DNA of 64,000 nucleotides from Argyresthia goedartella (taxonomy: Eukaryota; Arthropoda; Insecta; Lepidoptera; Argyresthiidae): assembly GCA_949825045.1 (NCBI GenBank), contig OX463816.1, positions 12,023,579-12,087,578 on the forward strand, given 5' to 3'. Shown here piece by piece: positions 22,001 to 33,896 of this stretch. Both the position numbers and the translations under genes were made by a program. How positions within the stretch are numbered: position 1 is the first letter of the stretch; every line of letters begins with the position of its first letter. The notes beneath the pieces are model-generated. The model saw only the letters and a list, made by a program, of their open reading frames with translations. It did not search any database and was not told the DNA's origin.

Positions 22001-25000
22001 CTACCATCCTTCAGAATTTCAAATTGCAATGTGCTCTGAAGGGGTCTACCATCCTTCAGAATGTCAAAACGCAATGTGCTCTGAAGGGGTCTACCATCCT
22101 TCAGAATGTCAAAACGCAATGTGCTCTGAAGGGGTCTACCATCCTTCAGAATGTCAAAAGGCAATGTGCTCTGAGGGGTCTACCATCCTTCAGAATGTCA
22201 AAACGCAATGTGCTCTGAAGGGGTCTACCATCCTTCAGAATGTCAAAACGCAATGTGCTCTGAGGGGTCTACCATCCTTCAGAATGTCAAAACGCAATGT
22301 GCTCTGAAGGGGTCTACCATCCTTCAGAATGTCAAAACGCAATGTGCTCTGAGGGGTCTACCATCCTTCAGAATGTCAAAACGCAATGTGCTCTGAAGGG
22401 GTCTACCATCCTTCAGAATGTCAAAACGCAATGTGCTCTGAGGGGTCTACCATCCTTCAGAATGTCAAAACGCAATGTGCTCTGAGGGGTCTTCCATCCT
22501 TCAGAGTTTCAAAACGCAATGTGCTCTGAAGGGGTCTACCATCCTACAGAATGTCAAAACGCAATGTGCTCTGAAGGGGTCTGCCATCCTTCAGAATTTC
22601 AAAACGCAATGAGCTCTGAAGGGTTCGACCATCCTTCAGAATGTCAAAACGCAATGTGCTCTGAAGGGGTCTACCATCCTTTAGAATGTCAAAACGCAAT
22701 GTGCTCTGAAAGGTCTTCCATCCTTCAGAGTTTCAAAACGCAATGTGCTCTGAAGGGATCTACCATCCTTTAGAATGTCAAAACGCAATGTGCTCTGAAG
22801 GGTCTTCCATCCTTCAGAATGTCAAAACGCAATGTGCTCTGAGGGGTCTTCCATCCTTCAGAATTTCAAAACGCAATGTGCTCTGAAGGACTCTACCATC
22901 CCTCAGAATGTCAAAACGCAATGTGCTCTGAAGGGGTCTACCATCCTTCAGAATGTCAAAACGCAATGTGCTCTGAGGGGTCTTCCTTCCCTCAGAATTT
23001 CAAAACGCAATGTGCTCTGAGGGATCTTCCATCCTTCAGAATTTCAAAACGCAATGTGCTCTGAAGGGGTCTACCATCCTTCAGAATGTCAAAACGCAAT
23101 GTGCTCTGAAGGGGTCTACCATCCTTCAGAATGTCAAAATGCAATGTGCTCTGAAAGGGTCTACCATCCTTCAGAATGTCAAAACGCAATGTGCTCTGAG
23201 GGGTCTTCCATCCTTCAGAATTTCAAAACGCAATGTGCTCTGAAGAGCTCTACCATCCCTCAGAATTTCAAAACGCAATGTGCTCTGAAGGGGTCTGCCA
23301 TCCTACAGAATGTTAAAACGCAATGTGCTCTGAAGGGGTCTGCCATCCTTCAGAATTTCAAAATGTAATGTGCTCTGAAGGGTTTTACCATCCCTCAGAA
23401 TGTCAAAACGCAATGTACTCTGAAGGGGTCTACCATCCTTCAGAATGTCAAAACGCAATGTGCTCTGAAGGGGTCTACCATCCTTCAGAATGTCAAAACG
23501 CAATGTGCTCTGAAGGGTTCTACCATCCCTCAGAATGTCAAAACGCAATGAGCTCTGAAGGGATCTACCATCCTTCAGAATTTAAAGTTGCAATGTGCTC
23601 TGAAGGGGTCTACCATCCCTCAGAATGTCAAAACGCAATGAGCTCTGAAGGGGTCTACCATCCTTCAGAATTTCAAATTGCAATGTGCTCTGAAGGGGTC
23701 TACCATCCCTCAGAATGTCAAAACGCAATGAGCTCTGAAGGGGTCTACCATCCTTCAGAATTACAAATTGCAATGTGCTCTGAAGGGGTCTACCATCCTT
23801 CAGAATGTCAAAACGAAATGTGCTCTGAAGGGCACTACCATCCCTCAGAATGTCAAAACGCAATGAGCTCTGAAGGGGTCTACCATCCTTCAGAATTTCA
23901 ATTTGCAATGTGCTCTGAAGGGCTCTACCATCCTTCAGAATGTCAAAACGCAATGTGCTCTGAAGGGTTCTACCATCCCTCAGAATGTCAAAACGCAATG
24001 AGCTCTGAAGGGGTCTACCATCCTTCAGAATTTAAAATTGCAATGTGCTCTGAAGGGGTCTACCATCCCTCAGAATGTCAAAACGCAATGAGCTCTGAAG
24101 GGGTCTACCATCCTTCAGAATTTCAAATTGCAATGTGCTCTGAAGGGGTCTACCATCCCTCAGAATGTCAAAACGCAATGAGCTCTGAAGGGGTCTACCA
24201 TCCTTCAGAATTTCAAATTGCAATGTGCTCTGAAGGGGTCTACCATCCTTCAGAATGTCAAAACGCAATGTGCTCTGAAGGGGTCTACCATCCTTCAGAA
24301 TGTCAAAACGCAATGTGCTCTGAAGGGGTCTACCATCCTTCAGAATGTCAAAACGCAATGTGCTCTGAGGGGTCTACCATCCTTCAGAATGTCAAAACGC
24401 AATGTGCTCTGAAGGGGTCTACCATCCTTCAGAATGTCAAAACGCAATGTGCTCTGAGGGGTCTACCATCCTTCAGAATGTCAAAACGCAATGTGCTCTG
24501 AAGGGGTCTACCATCCTTCAGAATGTCAAAAGGCAATGTGCTCTGAGGGGTCTACCATCCTTCAGAATGTCAAAACGCAATGTGCTCTGAAGGGGTCTAC
24601 CATCCTTCAGAATGTCAAAACGCAATGTGCTCTGAGGGGTCTACCATCCTTCAGAATGTCAAAACGCAATGTGCTCTGAGGGGTCTTCCATCCTTCAGAG
24701 TTTCAAAACGCAATGTGCTCTGAAGGGGTCTACCATCCTACAGAATGTCATAACGCAATGTGCTCTGAAGGGGTCTACCATCCCTCAGAATGTCAAAACG
24801 CAATGAGCTCTGAAGGGGTCTACCATCCTTCAGAATTTCAAATTGCAATGTGCTCTGAAGGGGTCTACCATCCCTCAGAATGTCAAAACGCAATGAGCTC
24901 TGAAGGGGTCTACCATCCTTCAGAATTTCAAATTGCAATGTGCTCTGAAGGGGTCTACCATCCTTCAGAATGTCAAAACGAAATGTGCTCTGAAGGGGTC

Positions 25001-28000
25001 TACCATCCCTCAGAATGTCAAAACGCAATGAGCTCTGAAGGGGTCTACCATCCTTCAGAATTTCAAATTGCAATGTGCTCTGAAGGGGTCTACCATCCTT
25101 CAGAATGTCAAAACGCAATGTGCTCTGAAGGGGTCTACCATCCTTCAGAATGTCAAAACGCAATGTGCTCTGAAGGGGTCTACCATCCTTCAGAATGTCA
25201 AAAGGCAATGTGCTCTGAGGGGTCTACCATCCTTCAGAATGTCAAAACGCAATGTGCTCTGAAGGGGTCTACCATCCTTCAGAATGTCAAAACGCAATGT
25301 GCTCTGAGGGGTCTACCATCCTTCAGAATGTCAAAACGCAATGTGCTCTGAAGGGTCTTCCATCCTTCAGAATGTCAAAACGCAATGTGCTCTGAGGGGT
25401 CTACCATCCTTCAGAATGTCAAAACGCAATGTGCTCTGAAGGGGTCTACCATCCTTCAGAATGTCAAAACGCAATGTGCTCTGAGGGGTCTACCATCCTT
25501 CAGAATGTCAAAACGCAATGTGCTCTGAGGGGTCTTCCATCCTTCAGAGTTTCAAAACGCAATGTGCTCTGAAGGGGTCTACCATCCTACAGAATGTCAA
25601 AACGCAATGTGCTCTGAAGGGGTCTGCCATCCTTCAGAATTTCAAAACGCAATGAGCTCTGAAGGGTTCGACCATCCTTCAGAATGTCAAAACGCAATGT
25701 GCTCTGAAGGGGTCTACCATCCTTTAGAATGTCAAAACGCAATGTGCTCTGAAAGGTCTTCCATCCTTCAGAGTTTCAAAACGCAATGTGCTCTGAAGGG
25801 ATCTACCATCCTTTAGAATGTCAAAACGCAATGTGCTCTGAGGGGTCTACCATCCTTCAGAATGTCAAAACGCAATGTGCTCTGAAGGGGTCTACCATCC
25901 TTCAGAATGTCAAAACGCAATGTGCTCTGAGGGGTCTACCATCCTTCAGAATGTCAAAACGCAATGTGCTCTGAAGGGGTCTACCATCCTTCAGAATGTC
26001 AAAACGCAATGTGCTCTGAGGGGTCTACCATCCTTCAGAATGTCAAAACGCAATGTGCTCTGAGGGGTCTTCCATCCTTCAGAGTTTCAAAACGCAATGT
26101 GCTCTGAAGGGGTCTACCATCCTACAGAATGTCAAAACGCAATGTGCTCTGAAGGGGTCTGCCATCCTTCAGAATTTCAAAACGCAATGAGCTCTGAAGG
26201 GTTCGACCATCCTTCAGAATGTCAAAACGCAATGTGCTCTGAAGGGGTCTACCATCCTTTAGAATGTCAAAACGCAATGTGCTCTGAAAGGTCTTCCATC
26301 CTTCAGAGTTTCAAAACGCAATGTGCTCTGAAGGGATCTACCATCCTTTAGAATGTCAAAACGCAATGTGCTCTGAAGGGTCTTCCATCCTTCAGAATGT
26401 CAAAACGCAATGTGCTCTGAGGGGTCTTCCATCCTTCAGAATTTCAAAACGCAATGTGCTCTGAAGGACTCTACCATCCCTCAGAATGTCAAAACGCAAT
26501 GTGCTCTGAAGGGGTCTACCATCCTTCAGAATGTCAAAACGCAATGTGCTCTGAGGGGTCTTCCTTCCCTCAGAATTTCAAAACGCAATGTGCTCTGAGG
26601 GATCTTCCATCCTTCAGAATTTCAAAACGCAATGTGCTCTGAAGGGGTCTACCATCCTTCAGAATGTCAAAACGCAATGTGCTCTGAAGGGGTCTACCAT
26701 CCTTCAGAATGTCAAAATGCAATGTGCTCTGAAAGGGTCTACCATCCTTCAGAATGTCAAAACGCAATGTGCTCTGAAGAGCTCTACCATCCCTCAGAAT
26801 TTCAAAACGCAATGTGCTCTGAGGGATCTTCCATCCTTCAGAATTTCAAAACGCAATGTGCTCTGAAGGGGTCTACCATCCTTCAGAATGTCAAAACGCA
26901 ATGTGCTCTGAAGGGGTCTACCATCCTTCAGAATGTCAAAATGCAATGTGCTCTGAAAGGGTCTTCCATCCTTCAGAATTTCAAAACGCAATGTGCTCTG
27001 AAGAGCTCTACCATCCCTCAGAATTTCAAAACGCAATGTGCTCTGAAGGGGTCTGCCATCCTACAGAATGTTAAAACGCAATGTGCTCTGAAGGGGTCTG
27101 CCATCCTTCAGAATTTCAAAATGTAATGTGCTCTGAAGGGTTTTACCATCCCTCAGAATGTCAAAACGCAATGTACTCTGAAGGGGTCTACCATCCTTCA
27201 GAATGTCAAAACGCAATGTGCTCTGAAGGGGTCTACCATCCTTCAGAATGTCAAAACGCAATGTGCTCTGAAGGGTTTTACCATCCCTCAGAATGTCAAA
27301 ACGCAATGTACTCTGAAGGGGTCTTCCATCCTTCAGAATTTCAAAACGCAATGTGCTCTGAAAGGCTGTACCATCCCTCAGAATTTCAAAACGCAATGTG
27401 CTCTGAGGGGTCTTCCATCCTTCAGAATTTCAAAACGCAATGTGCTCTGAAGGGCTCTACCATCCCTCAGAATGTCAAAACGCAAGGTGCTCTGAAGGGG
27501 TCTACCATCCTACAGAATGTCAAAACGCAATGTGCTCTGAAGGGGTCTACCATCCTTCAGAATGTCAAAACGCAGTGTTCTCTGAGGGGTCTTCCATTCT
27601 TCAGAATTTCGAAACGCAATGTGCTCTGAGGGGTCTTCCATCCTTCAGAATTTCAAAACGCAATGTGCTCTGAGGGGTCTTCCATCCTTCAGAATTTCAA
27701 AATGCAATGTGCTCTGAAGGGTTCTACCATCCCTCAGAATGTCAAAACGCAATGAGCTCTGAAGGGATCTACCATCCTTCAGAATTTAAAGTTGCAATGT
27801 GCTCTGAAGGGGTCTACCATCCCTCAGAATGTCAAAACGCAATGAGCTCTGAAGGGGTCTACCATCCTTCAGAATTTCAAATTGCAATGTGCTCTGAAGG
27901 GGTCTACCATCCCTCAGAATGTCAAAACGCAATGAGCTCTGAAGGGGTCTACCATCCTTCAGAATTTCAAATTGCAATGTGCTCTGAAGGGGTCTACCAT

Positions 28001-29400
28001 CCTTCAGAATGTCAAAACGAAATGTGCTCTGAAGGGCACTACCATCCCTCAGAATGTCAAAACGCAATGAGCTCTGAAGGGGTCTACCATCCTTCAGAAT
28101 TTCAAATTGCAATGTGCTCTGAAGGGGTCTACCATCCTTCAGAATGTCAAAACGCAATGTGCTCTGAAGGGGTCTACCATCCTTCAGAATGTCAAAACGC
28201 AATGTGCTCTGAAGGGGTCTACCATCCTTCAGAATTTCAAAACGCAATGTGCTCTGAGGGGTCTACCATCCTTCAGAATGTCAAAACGCAATGTGCTCTG
28301 AAGGGGTCTACCATCCTTCAGAATGTCAAAACGCAATGTGCTCTGAGGGGTCTACCATCCTTCAGAATGTCAAAACGCAATGTGCTCTGAAGGGGTCTAC
28401 CATCCTTCAGAATGTCAAAACGCAATGTGCTCTGAAGGGGTCTACCATCCTTCAGAATGTCAAAACGCAATGTGCTCTGAGGGGTCTACCATCCTTCAGA
28501 ATGTCAAAACGCAATGTGCTCTGAAGGGGTCTACCATCCTTCAGAATGTCAAAACGCAATGTGCTCTGAGGGGTCTACCATCCTTCAGAATGTCAAAACG
28601 CAATGTGCTCTGAAGGGGTCTACCATCCTTCAGAATGTCAAAACGCAATGTGCTCTGAAGGGGTCTACCATCCTTCAGAATGTCAAAACGCAATGTGCTC
28701 TGAAGGGTCTTCCATCCTTCAGAATGTCAAAACGCAATGTGCTCTGAAGGGTCTTCCATCCTTCAGAATGTCAAAACGCAATGTGCTCTGAAGGGGTCTA
28801 CCATCCTTCAGAATGTCAAAACGCAATGTGCTCTGAAGGGTCTTCCATCCTTCAGAATGTCAAAACGCAATGTGCTCTGAAGGGGTCTACCATCCTTCAG
28901 AATGTCAAAACGCAATGTGCTCTGAAGGGGTCTACCATCCTTCAGAATGTCAAAACGCAATGTGCTCTGAGGGGTCTACCATCCTTCAGAATGTCAAAAA
29001 GCAATGTGCTCTGAAGGGGTCTACCATCCTTCAGAATGTCAAAACGCAGTGTGCTCTGAAGGGGTCTACCATCCTTCAGAATGTCAAAACGCAATGTGCT
29101 CTGAAGGGGTCTACCATCCTTCAGAATCTCAAAACGCAATGTGCTCTGAAGGGGTCTACCATCCTTCAGAATGTCAAAACGCAATGTGCTCTGAAGGGGT
29201 CTACCATCCTTCAGAATCTCAAAACGCAATGTGCTCTGAGGGGTCTTCCATCCTTCAGAATCTCAAAACGCAATGTGCTCTGAAGGGGTCTACCATCCTT
29301 CAGAATCTCAAAACGCAATGTGCTCTGAGGGGTCTTCCATCCTTCAGAATTTCAAAACGCAATGTGCTCTGAAGGGCTCTACCTTCCTTCAGAATGTCAA
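19031..29400. repeat. 10.4-kb minisatellite of 44/45-bp units with ~3.04-kb higher-order period
   Basis: About 230 tandem units fill the region. The commonest 45-bp unit contains GCAATGTGCTCTGAAGGGG, TCTACCATCCTTCAGAATG and TCAAAAC. A 44-bp variant lacks one A and reads CTGAGGGGTCTTCCATCC. Each unit can fold as TCTGAAGG / CCTTCAGA around a 10-nt loop. Long blocks repeat nearly unchanged: 19479, 22519 and 25562 start equivalent stretches (spacings 3040 and 3043), as do 21669 and 24713 (3044). A 535-bp, 12-unit block is additionally duplicated at 25562/26097. The array lies in the first coding intron of the rhomboid-like gene. Because 45 is divisible by 3, several frames stay open, but this does not indicate a protein. 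Confidence 0.97.
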
Positions 29401-29599
29401 TGTTGAAGGATGGCAGACATCTTCAGATATAGAGAATCGAGCACATTAGCCTATACAGTATATCTGATATCAATCGCAATTGAAAAATCAACCGATTGCA
29501 ATCGCTTTAATAAACAAAGTCGCAATCAAGGGCAACTCGTGTCAAATAATTGTGTTCTGATTGGGCGATTTTCCAATTGCTATTATATCTCGATATTTC

Positions 29600-29840
29600 T
29601 CGAAATACATAATAACGCTACAGATAAGTATACACATTTATATACAGGTACATACATTGCTTCTGGCCCCACACTACGATACCTTGTGTTGTGGGAACCA
29701 GAACAGCGACATCACACACACATAAACATATTAACATAAAACCCCTGAGGTTTTTTTTTCTATCCCCAGCCGGGGATCGATCCCGGGACCTCTCGCATAG
29801 TAGGCAGAGCCACTGCCGCACGCCACAGTAGGCCACGCTA
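29600..29840 (-). repeat. SINE-like element with tRNA-like B box
   Basis: Read on the minus strand, 'GGCAGTGGCTCTGCC' is followed by 'AGGTCCCGGGATCGATCCCC', which contains a B-box-like GGATCGATCC, and then an A-rich stretch. The head resembles a tRNA gene without an intact cloverleaf. The body continues toward the array side with 'CACACACATAAACAT'. Confidence 0.5.
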
Positions 29841-30349
29841 CTGATCAAGACAAAAGGTGTCTCGTGTCTGTCTTTCTTGCTCAAAGTATCTTGCCCTTCA
29901 AGGTTCTGGCCATTTGTTAGGCCTCAGTTGTGACTAACACCTTCTAGAAGTATCTAGGGTTAGAGAAACCTAGTCTGAACAAGAATGTTTCCAGAGCAAC
30001 TCGTGGTCATGTCAGAATCACAATCTAAACAAACATTTTCTTTATTAAATTCAAAGAAAATAAAAGTTGTAAGTGTCAAAATATTTTAACACCTTTCAAA
30101 ACAACATCTTTTACGATCACGTATCTCTGAAGGGCTTATTAACATTTCACCCGAGCTTCCAGACATTCTCATAAATGTCATAATCACGCGCCTTTACTGC
30201 GACCGCGGCGGCTTTATTGTTTCTGTCTTCACGCTAATAATTTCGGTTATTTTAATATTTAACGCGCACTCATCCTAAACAAACTAAATTCAGCTTGCTC
30301 CCGTCACTTCACTATTTAGTGTAGTAGAGGTAGTTTTATTTTTAAATAT

Positions 30350-30660
30350 AACTGGGGTTCTGAACCCCAAGAGTTGCAAACGAGACCCTACTAAGCCTCC
30401 GCTCTGTCCTTCCGTCCGTGTTTCTGTCCGTCTGTCCCTCAGCGGGCTGTATCTCTTGGACGGTAATAGATAGAGAGATGAAATTTTCACAGAATGTGTA
30501 TTTCTGTTGCCGCTTCAGCAGCACATAATGGACCATATGCAATTTCAAAAATTAAAGGGTGTCCCAATACAAGAGAAGTGTTTTTTTTGCGTTTAGCCTT
30601 ATATGATGTTACGGAACCCTTCGTATGCAGGTCAGACTCGCACTTGCCTGTTTGTTTTGT
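30350..30660 (+). repeat. 'TAGGG...' hairpin repeat, copy 2 (degenerate 5' end)
   Basis: It contains 'CCCTACTAAGCCTCCGC', a 'CCGTCCGTGTTTCTGTCCG' tract, 'TATTTCTGTTGCCGCTTCAG' and ends with 'GTTACGGAACCCTTCGTATG' and 'GACTCGCACTTGCC'. These are the landmarks of the copies at 38307 and 46042. It is about 300 bp, shorter than those, and its opening hairpin has decayed. Confidence 0.7.
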
Positions 30661-30744
30661 AGTACTTAGTCATGTATTATTGTGTAAATACAGTAAATAC
30701 GGTGTGAGGTGTCTGATCGTAAGTAGCGCGCTGTAGAGTGGTAA

Positions 30745-30805
30745 ACCGGGGCGGACTACTACACGGGGCGCGGGCGCGGGGGCGCGCGGCGGGCATCACG
30801 TCACG
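30745..30805. other. GC-rich patch in intron 1 of the rhomboid-like gene
   Basis: About 60 bp of nearly pure G/C with many CpGs sit inside the 13.5-kb intron. It could be an alternative promoter or chance composition. No motif decides. Confidence 0.25.
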
Positions 30806-31191
30806 ATACCTAAGGTAGGTAAGTACTTATTTTCGTAACGATATTTGTAGAGCGAGCATTCGTCGTAACAACTTAAAGGCAATGCGATTCAATATAATAT
30901 TATGCATTATACACTACATTGGTATCACAAATTCTTTATGATTGTTGAACTGAAATTATAAAGCCTAATATTGTGGTATGAGTACCGTCAAGGGACACTT
31001 AGCTCTTTTTATTAGCCGTCTAGCGATTGCTTTGGTGGCCGGACTTTTTTATTTAGGAGGTCCCCAAAGAGCCTAGATAACCCTTACACTTAGGGCAAAT
31101 AGAAACAACCGCTAGGTGGCCCCTGAAAGAAATAAGTGTCCACTAAAAGATAGGGATCGTTGGTGAAATCGACCATTAGACAGATAAACAG

Positions 31192-31292
31192 ACATGACTA
31201 GAGTACAAACATCCGTTCTCATCAAACAAATATTTGCCCCAACCGGGACTCGAACCCGGGACCCTTGGCTTCGTAGCCAGGGTCACTGTTAC
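31192..31292 (-). repeat. tRNA-derived SINE, copy A (minus)
   Basis: On the minus strand, 'CTGGCTACGAAGCCAAGGGT' is followed by 'CCCGGGTTCGAGTCCCGG', which contains a perfect B box (GGTTCGAGTCC), then 'GCAAATATTTGTTTGATGAG'. The plus-strand copy at 59278 has the same head and downstream body. A shared non-tRNA body shows this is a SINE, not a tRNA gene. Confidence 0.75.
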
Positions 31293-32191
31293 TTCTTATC
31301 TTCCTATTTCTACCTAGACGTGGATCTCGGAAAATGGTATGAGTTACAAAAGTATAAGTACCTACCTGATGCCGAAATATTAGTTTCCCAATAATGCAAA
31401 ACGCATCCTAGGTAATTTTCTAAGTTTGTTCTAAAAAGTCCATGTTGCCGATGGCATTTTACCTCAAATTCAAGTAACAATTTAGTCCAGTAGTCTTAAG
31501 GCGCCCCCGAGGATATAATCAGTCCCGAGGATATTATCTGTATGTGCATTACGTGACCAAGTGACTTTTGATGCGGCGCTACCGATTTCGAAACGATCTT
31601 ATCTCATCGCAGGACCTTTATTCGACGCTCCTGCTCATACATTTTAAATGAGACGGGAACTCCAAACTTTAGTAGGGTGATTTTTATGGATGTTGAGATA
31701 GGTGCGATCCGTTTGATGCAGAGAGAACTTTTAGCACGCGATTGGTTCGATCGAATTAGACCTTTATTGTGTATGAATTAAGAATTATGGAACGGGTATG
31801 GAGTTCAAGAGCGTTATGGTATCTAATACTCGAAATCATATGGTTGATTTATCACGTAGTACATATCACATATCACGAGAAACTGTTTTAAGAAGTGGAA
31901 CTCACCCTGTCGAATAGCAGGCGCCATTTCTGAAAGCAAAAATGTTGATTTTGTTGGAGATTCGGTAATTAATTGTAGGTCGTTATTTTAAAATGAGTAC
32001 CTATCGAATTTTTGGGTAACCGTAGGCATAACAGTCTTTTCCATCCCGAAGGGAAAAGGCTGCAAGATATGTTTGTACTGATAGATACTTTACTATCTCC
32101 AGTTTTATTATATCTGCTATGGAATTATGCAAAAAGTCGTGAAATTATGTACCCATGCTTGTTCTATGTATAGCTATGTCGACTCACTCAC
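31293..32191. other. Intron 1 of the rhomboid-like gene, no other feature
   Basis: This is minus-strand intron downstream of the donor at 32191. I see no conserved repeat, exon-like frame or hairpin. Confidence 0.4.
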
Positions 32192-32446
32192 ATCATGCAT
32201 CAACTCCCTCCGTATTTCATTCTCGTCCAACTCAGACCCGAGGTCCGTGTGGTCCGTATCATACACCGGGTCGGGCGGCCTCGAGAGTGAGCCCAGGGAG
32301 TCTCTCGCCGACGCCAGTGACCCAGTGACAGTGGGCACAACTCCAGCCTCGATGCCGGACTCCATGGAGGTGTTCGTGGAGACCAGGGCGGCAGTGGTGG
32401 TCGGGGGGTGGTGGCCGCCGCCGCCGCCGGTGACCCAAACTGACAT
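32192..32446 (-). CDS. Rhomboid-like protease (RHBDL/rhomboid-4 type), coding exon 1
   Basis: The exon ends in a consensus GTGAGT donor at 32191 and encodes 85 residues. It starts at an ATG at 32446 (MSVWVTGGGGG...). An in-frame TAA lies eight codons upstream, so this is the first usable ATG in the frame. The N-terminus is low-complexity (glycine, threonine and serine runs), followed by PDPVYDTDHTDLGSELDENE and RRELMHD. Joining MHD to exon 2 gives ELMHDFDSEG, matching the spacing of LFDQFDPGN in vertebrate RHBDL3. Family members are seven-helix intramembrane serine proteases. EF-hand members (RHBDL1/3, fly rhomboid-4) carry the calcium-binding-like region on the N-terminal side. Only 140 residues are visible in the window. 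Confidence 0.7.
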
Positions 32447-33208
32447 CTCTGCGCTACCAACATCCACTTAGTTATGCGAGCCTGGTAGTTTTTATTTGGC
32501 CTTTTTGGGTATCGGCATCGTTTACGTTTATTACTTTTATGGATGGTCGACGATTTGGGACAGAAATTGTGATTTGGATAAAAATATTAGTTAACTTAAC
32601 TTAACTTTGGCAGGGTTTTGGACGTTTATAACAAAATACAGTCTGGTACGAAGAAACAAGATTAAGATATAGATGGGAGGAAGATTTTAAGGCACTTCGT
32701 TTAATTAATACGTTGATTTCAGCTGGTCCTGGAACAAACAAAAATACATGAGTTTCTGGAGTACCACCATCAAGGTTGAATGTCGTTAGAATAAAGCGGT
32801 ATTGTGACTTCTCCCTATCGGAATCCAATAAGAACATTAGGTACGGGCCCCAACAATAGCCGCTTCACCCCATTACTGCTTGGTAACAGGCCTTTAATTA
32901 TTCCAAACAAATGAATAATAAACTAGGCTAAACTTGTAAAAGTACTGAGAACTAATAATTGAATCAAGCGCACGAACTTGTATGAGGATGTGAAATTGTG
33001 AAGCCATACGAAAAGAGGGGTACCTATATGAAGTGGTTTACTTACTATACACGTATTTGTGTCTGTACACTACTTGTGTGTACACAAAATTGTAGTGAAA
33101 ATATTTTGTTCAAAATACCAACGTACGTTTATAGGTATAGCTGCCTCCCTACCTTAAAGCAGATTATATCTGCCTACTCGTGTGCGTATACAGGTGTTGT
33201 TGTTGTTG
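32447..33208. other. 5' flank or 5' UTR of the rhomboid-like gene
   Basis: This lies immediately upstream (minus strand) of the inferred start codon. No TATA box, initiator or splice acceptor was convincing. The boundary between promoter and transcribed leader cannot be set. Confidence 0.35.
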
Positions 33209-33896
33209 TAAAGCTACGCCCGGCTCAGGGACTATAGTACCCATCATTATGTAAAGCTACGCCCGGCTCAGGGACTATAGTACCCATCATTATGTAAAGC
33301 TACGCCCGGCTCAGGGACTATAGTACCCATCATTATGTAAAGCTACGCCCGGCTCAGGGACTATAGTACCCCTCATTATGTAAAGCTACGCCCGGCTCAG
33401 GGACTATAGTACCCATCATTATGTAAAGCTACGCCCGGCTCAGGGACTATAGTACCCATCATTATGTAAAGCTACGCCCGGCTCAGGGACTATAGTACCC
33501 ATCATTATATAAAGCTACGCCCGGCTCAGGGACTATAGTACCCATCATTATGTAAAGCTACGCCCGGCTCAGGGACTTTAGTACCCATCATTATGTAAAG
33601 CTACGCCCGGCTCAGGGACTATAGTACCCATCATTATGTAAAGCTACGCCCGGCTCAGGGACTATAGTACCCATCATTATGTAAAGCTACGCCCGGCTCA
33701 GGGACTATAGTACCCATCATTATGTAAAGCTACGCCCGGCTCAGGGACTATAGTACCCATCATTATGTAAAGCTACGCCCGGCTCAGGGACTATAGTACC
33801 CATCATTATGTAAAGCTACGCCCGGCTCAGGGACTATAGTACCCATCATTATGTAAAGCTACGCCCGGCTCAGGGACTATAGTACCCATCATTATG
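33209..33896. repeat. Tandem array, 16 copies of a 43-bp unit
   Basis: The unit reads TAAAGCTACGCCCGGCTC, AGGGACTATAGTACCC, ATCATTATG. The array spans 688 bp, which is exactly 16 x 43 with no indel. Only a few copies differ, each by one base (ACCCCTC, ATTATATA, GACTTTAG variants). Each unit has the near-palindrome GGGACTATAGTACCC. It starts about 760 bp upstream of the rhomboid-like start codon. Confidence 0.97.

Noticed and set aside
23323..24501. 392-codon protein gene in the minisatellite
   Set aside because: The frame is an automatic consequence of a stop-free 45-bp unit. Equivalent frames exist on both strands and are broken wherever a 44-bp unit occurs.
19031..29400. CRISPR-like array
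   Set aside because: Units are contiguous with no unique spacers, the host DNA is animal nuclear sequence, and no cas-like gene exists nearby.
31236..31290. tRNA gene (minus strand)
   Set aside because: A perfect B box is present, but the same non-tRNA body follows it here and at 59.3 kb, and the acceptor and D arms do not form; it is a SINE head.
32127..32471. 114-codon plus-strand frame
   Set aside because: It is the antisense of rhomboid-like exon 1, whose splice donor and family alignment on the minus strand are convincing.
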